Positions 46,394 through 56,100 of a stretch of DNA of 64,000 bases are shown one piece after another. Each line of letters opens with the position of its first letter. Within the stretch, counting starts at the first letter, position 1. This DNA is from Pseudomonas sp. DY-1 (GTDB lineage: Bacteria; Pseudomonadota; Gammaproteobacteria; Pseudomonadales; Pseudomonadaceae), in contig NZ_CP032616.1 of assembly GCF_003626975.1 (NCBI RefSeq), positions 124,001-188,000 on the forward strand, written 5' to 3'. The translations under genes were made by a program, and so were the position numbers. The notes under the pieces are model-generated. The model ran no database searches. It saw only the letters and a program-made list of their open reading frames with translations, and was not told where the DNA came from.

Positions 46394-46455
46394 GTAGGAG
46401 CGAGCTGGCTCGCAAGCCTTCTGGGCCGCCCCTTCGCGAGCAAGCTCGCTCCTAC
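46394..46455. repeat. REP inverted repeat
   Basis: GTAGGAGCGAGCTGGCTCGC on the left is matched by GCGAGCAAGCTCGCTCCTAC on the right. It lies 39 bp past the sfnR stop, the same REP family as at 14042 and in the nirD-ChaC array. Confidence 0.85.
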
Positions 46456-46760
46456 ACAAAGCCCAACCCTGCTGCCGATTCAGGCAAAGGCACGGTTTTT
46501 TGACTCACCTGTTCGCGTATTTTGCAAGTCTTGGCGTGCGGCTTCCGGGCGGTGGCAAACAGCAGATTAACGGAGGTTTGTTGATTGGAAGGCTCTAGAT
46601 CAATGGTTTCGGCGGTTGGTGATGGCCCCTGAATTGGGTGGGTATAGCCCCGAAGTACCACGTATTCGCATCTTTGTAAGAACTTATTTCATTGTAAAAA
46701 GCCGTAATAACAACAACTTAGAGTTGTAAATGTTGCGATATTGGTCATTCCGACGGTCGC
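46456..46760. promoter_or_regulatory. upstream control region of the second giant gene, with a dyad
   Basis: No gene is seen. The A/T content rises toward 46670-46740. A perfect dyad ACAACT-TAG-AGTTGT lies at 46713-46727, 33 bp upstream of the -35 box, a suitable place for an activator such as the LuxR-type response regulator encoded at 23375 or the ToxR-like protein. Which factor binds is unknown. Confidence 0.45.
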
Positions 46761-46789
46761 TTGACAGTGTTTTTGGCCGAATCTTTAGT
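46761..46789 (+). promoter_or_regulatory. sigma70-type promoter of the second giant peroxidase gene
   Basis: TTGACA, 17 bases, TTTAGT. The same two boxes with the same 17-base spacing occur before the third giant gene at 57908, although most of the spacer differs. Conservation of boxes and spacing in a paralogous leader supports a real promoter. Confidence 0.72.
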
Positions 46790-46883
46790 CAGGTGTGTAA
46801 GAAATTGTTTCGCATCGTAGGCAGCTGCATCGTGAGGGCGCTGCAGCCTTAGCCGGGAAACAATAAAAGCTAGGGAGAACGTC

Positions 46884-46973
46884 ATGAGCACTGTCTTTCG
46901 AGTCCTGTCCCAAGGGGCGATTTCGCCCATTTCCTCTCATCTTTCCGAATATCACGACCCGCCGGGTCATTGA
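46884..46973 (+). CDS. 29-aa leader ORF upstream of the second giant gene
   Basis: ATG AGC … TGA encodes MSTVFRVLSQGAISPISS and 11 more residues, ending DPPGH. A strong Shine-Dalgarno (CTAGGGAGAAC) precedes it. A GGGCG-ATTT-CGCCC hairpin lies inside the ORF (46915-46928). The start is 94 bases after the -10 box and the stop 199 bases before the giant gene. An equivalent ORF with the same upstream sequence GCTAGGGAGAAC occurs at 58033. The peptide sequence itself is barely conserved beyond MS and a Pro-rich end, so its translation rather than its product may matter. Confidence 0.55.
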   Translation: MSTVFRVLSQGAISPISSHLSEYHDPPGH

Positions 46974-47172
46974 CCCAGGTGCCGGCCAACTTCGCCGGTA
47001 CCGTCAGGGATAGAACCTCCTGCTGAAGAGCATGAACTGCGCTAGCACCTGCGTCGCTTCAAGGTAGGCGTCATCTAATCCCCCAAATCCCGAAGTCAAG
47101 TCGAAAGCGTGGCGCATGACCTTGCTGCCATGGCGCACGCCCCTACGCAGTCGGAAGTGAGGAATCAGCAAA

Positions 47173-50100
47173 ATGGCCAATTTCAACCTCGCGGACCTGG
47201 ATTTCATCCTCCAGCAGATTCTCATCGCCGAAGCACACGCTTCCGGGGAGGATCTTCGCGACCTGCTACCCAACGTGCAGGTGCCTTTCGGCCTGCGCAC
47301 CATCGATGGCTCGTTCAACAACCTGTTCGCTGACCAGTCCCAGTTCGGCGCCGCGGATAGCATTTTCCCGCGCCTGCTGGACCCGGTGTTCCGGCCTGCG
47401 GAGGCAGGAACTTCCTACGCGCAGATCACGGGCACGGTGATCGACTCCCAGCCGAGGACGATCAGCAACCTGATTGTCGACCAGACCGCCAATAATCCTG
47501 CAGTGGTGGCGGCGGCCTTCGATCCGGGGCCGGACGGGACCCTCGGGACCGCCGACGATGTGCTGAAGGACGGCGCCCAGATCGTGACCAGCCCTGGTCT
47601 CGACGGGCTGTTCGGTACGGGCGATGACACGCCGACCTTCTTCATTCCCAACGTCGCGCCAGACGGCGGCCTGTCCGCCCCCTTCAATGCGTGGATGACC
47701 TTCTTCGGGCAGTTCTTCGACCACGGCCTGGACCTGGTCACCAAAGGCGGCAATGACATCGTCTTCATCCCGCTGCAACCGGATGACCCGCGCTTCGTGG
47801 TGGGCAGCCCGACCAACTTCATGGTCCTGACCCGCGCCACCCAAGTGGGCGGTGTACTCGGGCAGAACGAGAACACCACCTCGCCCTTCGTCGACCAGAA
47901 CCAGACCTACAGCTCGCACCCGTCGCACCAGGTGTTCCTGCGCGCCTATGCGATTGGCGCCGATGGTGAACCGCACGCGACCGGCAGGCTGATCACCAAC
48001 CGCGCCTTGGGCGCCGATGGCGACTTCGGCACCGCCGATGACGTGGAAATCGGCGGCATGGCCACCTGGGCGGTGGTCAAGGCGCAGGCCCGTGACATCC
48101 TCGGGATCAACCTGACCGACGCCAACGTCTTCGATGTGCCGCTGCTGGCCACCGATGCCTATGGCAACTTCATCAAGGGCCCGAACGGCTTCCCGCAAGT
48201 CGTCATGAAAGGGGCCGATGGCCTGGCCGGCACCGCTGACGACTTCCTGGTGGAAGGCAATCCGCTGGCGCCCATCGACCTGACCAATGCGGTCGGCACC
48301 GGCCACCAGTTCCTTATCGACATCGCCCATAGTGCCGACCCCTCGGCCGCAGCTGGGCTGGTGCGCGACAACAACGGCGTGATCGGTGGTGTCCAGCCGG
48401 CCGGTACCTATGACGGCGAACTGCTCGATGCCCACTACATGGCTGGCGACGGCCGGGTCAACGAGAACATCGGCCTGACCACCGTGCACCACGTGTTCCA
48501 CTCCGAGCACAACCGCCTGGTGGAACAGACCAAGGCGACACTGCTGGCTTCCGGTGATGTGGCGGTCCTCAATCAATGGCTGCTGACGCCCGTAGTCACC
48601 ATCCCCGCCGACACCTCGACCCTCAACTGGAACGGCGAGCGTCTGTTCCAGGCCGCCAAGTTCGGCACCGAAATGCAGTACCAGCACCTGGTGTTCGAAG
48701 AATTCGCCCGGACCATCCAGCCGCAGGTGGATGGATTCCTGGCACCGTCCGGCTATGACACCACCATTGATCCGTCCATCGTCGCCGAGTTCGCCCACAC
48801 GGTTTACCGTTTCGGCCACTCGATGCTGACCGAGACCATCGACCGCTTCGACCCGAACTTCAACCCGGTCACGGTCGATCCGCTGCACCCGACCAACGAC
48901 CAGCAGATCGGCCTCATCGCCGCCTTCCTCAACCCATTGGCCTATGCCGCCAGCGGCCCGAGCGCCGAAGAAGCGGCCGGTGCGATCGTGCGTGGCCTGA
49001 CCCGCACCGTGGGCAACGAGATCGATGAGTTCGTCACTGAGGCCCTGCGCAATAACCTGGTGGGCCTGCCGCTTGACCTGGCGGCACTGAACATCGCTCG
49101 TGGCCGCGACGCCGGTATTCCGTCGCTGAACGCAGCACGCCGCGAGTTCTATCACATGACCGGCGACGAGCAACTGACCCCCTATACCAGTTGGGTGGAC
49201 TTTGCCGATCACCTCAAGCACATGGAGTCGCTGATCAACTTCATTGCTGCTTACGGCACGCACTCCAGCATTACCGGCGCCACCTCTCTGGCGGCCAAGC
49301 GCGCGGCGGCGACCTTGTTGGTGCTGGGTGGCGCCGGTGAGCCGGCCGACCGTCAGGACTTCCTGCACAGCACCGGCGCCTGGGCCAGTGGCGCCGACGG
49401 CGTGACCACCACCGGCCTCGATCTGGTGGACTTCTGGATCGGCGGCCTGGCCGAAGAGAAGATGCCCTTTGGCGGCATGCTGGGTTCGACCTTCAACTTC
49501 GTCTTCGAGACCCAGTTGGAGGCCCTGCAGAACGGCGACCGCTTCTACTATCTGTCGCGCACCGCGGGGATGCACTTCGGCACGGAGCTGGAGAACAACT
49601 CCTTCGCCAAACTGGTGATGCTCAACACCGACGTCACTCACCTGCCGAACGCGATCTTCTCAACCCCGACCTGGACCCTTGAGGTCAACCAGGCAGCCCA
49701 GCACACCGGCCTGGGCGTTACCGGGCGCGACGACCCCACTGGCGGCATCCTCATCAACGGCGTGGAAATCACCCCGCTGGTTATTCGCGACGATCCCAAC
49801 ACCGCGGCTGTTGAAACCAATTACCTGCGCTACACCGGCGAGGACCATGTGGTGCTCGGCGGTACCGCAAACAACGACACCATCATTTCCGGCGAAGGTG
49901 ACGACACCCTCTATGGCGATGGCGGCGACGACGTGCTGGAGGGCGGTTACGGCAACGACACCGTCATGGGCGGCGCAGGCGATGACATCATCACCGATGC
50001 CGGCGGCGACAACCGCATGGAAGGCGGCGACGGCAACGATGTGATCCATGTCGGCAACATGATGGCTGGCGGCGTCGGTAACCTGATCCTCGGCGGCAAC

Positions 50101-53100
50101 GGCAAGGACTTCATCGTCACCAGCGAAGACATGTCCACCACCTTCGGCGGCCAGGGCGACGACTTCATCTATAGCGCCAAGACCAGCCTGCCGCCCACCG
50201 GTAACGAGGGTGATGACTGGATCGAGTGGGGTACCCAGGACGGTGCGCCTGGCGACAACTTTGCGCCCCTGCTGGCTGACAACATCATCGGCAACGATGT
50301 GTTCATCGGCGGCGGCGGCTTCGACGAGATGATCGGGGAGGGCGGCGACGATATCTTCGTCGGCAGTGATGCCCAGGACAAGATGGACGGCATGTCCGGC
50401 TATGACTGGGTGACCTACAAGAATGACAACATCGGCGTAACCGTCGACCTGGCCCTGGCGGCGTTCCTTGGTATCGGTGAGGTGGGTGACCACATCGCCT
50501 TCCCGGTGGCCCAGTCACCAGCCTCGATCTTCGACCGTTTCGCTGAAGTGGAAGGTCTGTCCGGTTCCGCCTTCGCCGATATCCTGCGCGGCGATGACGT
50601 CGACCCGACCACCATCATCAACCACGGTGGCGCCACTGGCGGCGCGCTGACCAACCTTGACCTGATCACCGGCCTGCGTGCGTTTGTCGGTACCCAGGCC
50701 AGCGTCGGGGCGGACGCCATTCTTGGCACCGCGGACGACCTGGTGGACACCTTCATCGGCGGCAACATCATCCTCGGCGGTGGCGGTAGCGACATCATGG
50801 AAGGTCGCGGCGGCAACGACTTGATCGAGGGTGACCTGATGCTGAACGTGCGTATCAGCGTGCGCCAGAACGTCGACGGCACCGGACCGGAGATCGCCAG
50901 CTTCGACAGCATGGTGGACCTGATTCCGCTGATGCTGAACCACACCTTCAACCCCGGCCAACTGGTGGCCGTGCGTGAGCTGGTCAACGGTGGTGCGGAC
51001 TTCGACACTGCCAATTACCAGGGGCGCGCCGGCGAATACACCGTCGTCGCCAATGCCGACGGCTCCTTTACGGTGACTGACTCGGTGGCTGGCCGTGACG
51101 GCATCGACCGCCTGACCAACGTCGAACGCATTCAGTTCTCGGACGCCCGTCAGGTGCTGGTCGCCGGCCTCAACGCCGAGCCGGTCGGATCGCTGACCAT
51201 CACCGATACCAATGGCGGCGGCCTGCAGGTGGGCGACTTCCTCACGGTTTCGGCTGCTGGCGTCACTGATGCCGACAACCCAGGGGCCATCACCGATGTC
51301 AACTACGTGTGGCAGGTGGAACGCAACCCAGGCACCGGTGTGTTCGAGGACATCATTGCCGCTCCGGCGGGCGATCTGGCCTTCCAGAGCGCCAACGGCA
51401 TCCGCTTCCGCATCACACCCGACCTGGCCGGGCTGTCGATCCGGGTAAAAGGTGTCTATGCCGACGGCAATGGCGTGACTGAGCAGGTATTCTCGGCGGC
51501 TACCGCTGCCGTGGCGCCCTTCACCCCGCCGCCACCCACCACTGCGGTGGACCCAGGGCCGGCGATCACCGCCGGTGGGCCTGGCGTCCAGTTGGTTCGT
51601 GGGGACCTGGACTTCATCCTTGACCAGATCCGCGTCGCCGAAGCTCACGCCAATGGCGCGGACCTGCTGTCCCTGCTACCCAACATCCGTGCTTCGATGG
51701 GCTTGCGTACTGTCACCGGCGAGTTCAACAACCTGCTGAACTTCTCCGGCATCGACCAGAGCCAGTTCGGCGCTGCCGACAATACATTCCCGCGGCTGCT
51801 GCCGGCGGAGTTCACCAATGAGCAGGATGAGGCGCCGTTCCTCGGTGTGACCAACACCAACTACAACTCCTCCACCAACGTGGTGGACAGCGACCCGCGC
51901 ACCATCAGTAACCTGATCGTCGACCAGACCAACAACAACCCGGCGGCGGTCGCTGCCGCTGCGGGTACCAATGGCTCCACCCTGGTGACCAGCCCCGGCC
52001 TGGATGGCCTGTTCGGTACGGCCGATGACCAGCAGGTGAATTTCATCCCGAACACCATGCCGGACGCCGGCCTGACCGCGCCGTTCAACGCCTGGATGAC
52101 CTTCTTCGGGCAGTTCTTCGACCACGGCCTGGACCTGGTCACCAAGGGTGGCAGCGGTACGGTGTTCATCCCGTTGCAACCGGATGATCCACGCTTCGTG
52201 GTGGGCAGCCCGACCAACTTCATGGTCCTGACTCGTGCCACCCAAGTGGGCGGTGTAGCTGGGCAGAACGAGAACACCACCTCGCCCTTCGTCGACCAGA
52301 ACCAGACCTACAGCTCGCACCCGTCGCACCAGGTGTTCCTGCGCGAGTACGTGATGACGGCCGGTGGTCCGGTGGCCACCGGTGAGCTGGTCACCAACCG
52401 CAACCTGGGCGCTGACGGTCAGTTCGGTACCGCCGACGACCTGGAAATCGGTGGCATGGCCACCTGGGCAGTAGTCAAGGCTCAGGCCCGCGACATGCTG
52501 GGGATCAATCTGACCGATGCCAATGTGTTCGATGTGCCGCTGCTGGCCACCGACGACTATGGCAACTTCATCAAGGGTCCGAATGGATTCCCGATGGTGG
52601 TCTTCGTCGGTCCGGACGGTCTCCCGGGAACTGCGGACGATGTGCTGCTCGAAGGCGACCCTGCCGCCAACGGTGGTGTGGGGATCAGCCTGGCCGGCGC
52701 GGTCGGCACCGGGCACCAGTTCCTCATCGACATCGCCCATGCCGCCGATCCTTCGGCAGCACCGGGGCTGGTGCGGGACAATGACGGCGTCATCAACAGC
52801 CAGGTCGGAGCTCCACAGCCAGCCGGTACCTACGATGGCGAACTGCTGGATGCCCACTACATGGCGGGCGACGGCCGGGTCAACGAAAACATCGGCCTGA
52901 CCGCCGTGCACGCGATCTTCCACTCGGAACACAACCGCCTGGTGGAGCAGACCAAGAGCACCGTGCTGGCCAGCAACGACGTGGCCTTCATCAACGAGTG
53001 GCTGCTGACCCCTGTCACCACCTTCCCGACCACCCCGGCCGAGATCGCGGCCCTGCAGTGGAACGGCGAGCGTCTGTTCCAGGCCGCCAAGTTCGGTACC

Positions 53101-56100
53101 GAAATGCAGTACCAGCACCTGGTGTTCGAGGAGTTTGCGCGGACCATCCAGCCGAACATCGACCCGTTCTTTGCGCCGACCCAGGTCTATGACGTCAACC
53201 TGGATCCCTCGATCGTCGCCGAGTTCGCCCACACGGTTTACCGTTTCGGCCACTCGATGCTGACCGAGACGGTCGACCGCTTCGACGCCAACTTCAACCC
53301 GATCACGGTCGACCCGCTGCACCCGACCAACGACCAGCAACTGGGCCTGATCGCGGCCTTCCTCAACCCCCTGGCCTATGCTGCCAGCGGGCTGACCCCG
53401 GAAGACGCCACCAGCGCCATCGTCCGTGGCGTGACCCGCACCGTGGGCAACCAGATCGACGAGTTCGTCACCGAGGCCCTGCGCAACAACCTGGTGGGCC
53501 TGCCCCTCGACCTCGCCGCACTGAACATCGCCCGGGGCCGTGACACGGGCGTGGCAACGCTCAACCATGCCCGCGCGCAGTTCTATGAAGCCACCGGCGA
53601 CGCCAACCTGAAGCCCTACGTCAGTTGGGCGGATATGGTGATGCACCTGAAGCATCCGGAGTCGCTGATCAACTTCATCGCGGCCTACGGTACCCATGAT
53701 TCCATCGATGTGACGGCAACGACCCTGGCCGAGAAACGCGCGGCGGCCACGGCCATCGTCCTTGGCGGCGCTGGTGCGCCGGCCGATCGACTGGACTTCC
53801 TTAACAGCACCGGCACCTGGGCTGGCGTGGAGACCGGCCTGAACCTGGTGGACTTCTGGATCGGTGGCCTGGCCGAGAAGGTCACGCCCTTCGGCGGCAT
53901 GCTGGGCTCGACCTTCAACTTCGTGTTCGAGAACCAGCTGGAGAAACTCCAGGACGGTGACCGCTTCTACTACCTGGAGCGCACCGCCGGCCTGAACTTC
54001 AACGCCGAACTGGAAGGCAACTCGTTCGCCAAGCTGATCATGGCCAACACTGCTGCTACTCACCTACCGGGCGTGGTCTTCCTGACCCCGGCCTTCACCC
54101 TTGAAGTCAATCCGTTGCTGCAGCACACCGGCCTCAACGATGCAGGGCTCGATGGCATCCAGGGCACGCTGGACGATGTAGTGGGCGCCGACGGCATCGC
54201 CGGCAACTCCGACCCGCTGGGTGACAACCCGCTGCTGCCACTGGTTAGTCGCGACAACCCGGACACTCCCGGGGCCGATACCAACTACCTGTTGTACCGC
54301 GGACCCGACCATGTGGTGCTGGGCGGTAGCGCCGGCAACGACATCCTGCGCTCCAGCGAGGGTGACGACACTCTCTACGGCGACGGCGGCAACGACCGCC
54401 TGGATGGTGGGTACGGCAATGACTTCATCAATGGTGGCGACGGCGACGACATCATCACGGACGTGGGTGGCGACGACAACATCAAGGGTGACAACGGCAA
54501 CGACGTGATCCAGGGCGGCAATGGCGTCAACCTGATCCTCGGAGGTTTCGGTAACGACTTCATCATCACCGGTGAAGACGCCAGTGAGGCCTTCGGTGGA
54601 CAGGGCAACGACTTCATCCTGGGCTCCAAGGCCAACGAGCAGGACATGGGTAATGAAGGGGATGACTGGCTGGAAGCCGGTACCTCGGACGGCGCCCCTG
54701 GCGACAACTTCGATCCGGCCGGCAACGACCCGATCGCGGGCAACGACGTCTATGTCGGCAGTGGGGAGAACGACAAGTTCAACGCTGAGGGCGGTGACGA
54801 CATCATGGTCGGCAGCGCCGGCCTGGGTGATCGCTACATCGGTGCTTCAGGCTACGACTGGGCGACCTTCAAGAACGATACTCGCGGTGTCACGATCGAC
54901 ATCAGCGATCGCTTCTTCGACCAACCGCAACAACCGGGCTCGGGTGCCTCGGTACTGGCCCGCTTCGACTTCGTCGAAGGCCTGTCAGGCTCCGCCTTCG
55001 GTGATGTGATCAGCGGCGACGACTCCGATGCCACTACGCTGCCGACAGCTGGAGCCAAGGGCAGCGTGCTGACCAACATCGCGCTGATCTCGGGTCTGCA
55101 GGAGTTCCTCGGCGCCGGGGTCACCTTCTTCGACGGCGGCAACATCATCCTCGGCGGCAGCGGCAGCGATATCCTCATGGGGCGCGGCGGCGATGACCTG
55201 ATCGATGGCGACAAGTGGCTGAACGTGCGCATCAGCGTACGTCAGAACCTGGACGGCTCAGGCCCGGAAATCGCCAGTTTCAACAGCATGGCCGAGATGG
55301 TGCCGCTCATGGTCAACGGAACTTACAACCCGGGGCAATTGGTGATCGTGCGGGAGATCCTGCAGGGCGATGCGGCGCTGGATACGGCGGCCTATCGGGG
55401 CCTTTCGTCGGAGTACGACTTCGTCACCAACCTGGACGGCTCTGTGACGGTGACCGACCTGGTGGCTGGTCGTGATGGCGTTGACCGCCTCACCAGCATC
55501 GAGCGGCTGCAGTTCACCGACGGGATCATCGATCTGTCCGGCACTGATGCCCGTCCGGTGGGCGCCGTGAGCATTAGCGACGGTACGCCTGAGGTTGGCT
55601 CGTTGCTGACCGCATCCCTGGCCGGCGTCACCGATGCCGACAATGCCGGCGGTACCATCACCGGTCCGGTGTCCTACTACTGGCAGGTGGAAACCGTCGC
55701 GGGCTCGGGCATCTTCGAAGACATCACCTTCGTCGCTGCCGGTGAGGTGTCCCGCGCCACCGGCCGGACGTTCCGCGTCACCGAGGATCTGGCTGGCCTG
55801 GCCCTGCGGGTGATGGCCATCTACAAGGACGCTAACGGCGTGCTGGAGACTGTCCTGTCGAATGTGACGGATACGGTAGCTGTCACCCAGGTCAACGATG
55901 TACCGACCGGTGCGCCGGTGATCAGTGGAGCATCGTTCTTCCAAGGTGTGGCGCTAACTGCGAGCCAGGGCACCATTGCCGATGCCGATGGCACCACCAC
56001 CTCGGTGTTCAGCTTCCAGTGGCAGTCCTCCACCAACGGCACGACCTGGACCAACATCGGCGGTGCCTCCACGACGAACTTCACCCCCGGCGCGGCGCAG

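Noticed and set aside
46452..46661. 69-aa minus-strand frame after the REP element
   Set aside because: It begins and ends in noncoding-type sequence, lacks a ribosome site and has no recognisable motif.
47266..49641. 791-aa open frame on the minus strand opposite the second giant gene, and similar long minus frames at 51676-54063 and 60427-63840
   Set aside because: They mirror the Gly/Asp-rich repeats of the sense genes, show His/Val/Gln-rich sequence without any motif, and have no ribosome site. They are shadows of high-GC coding DNA.
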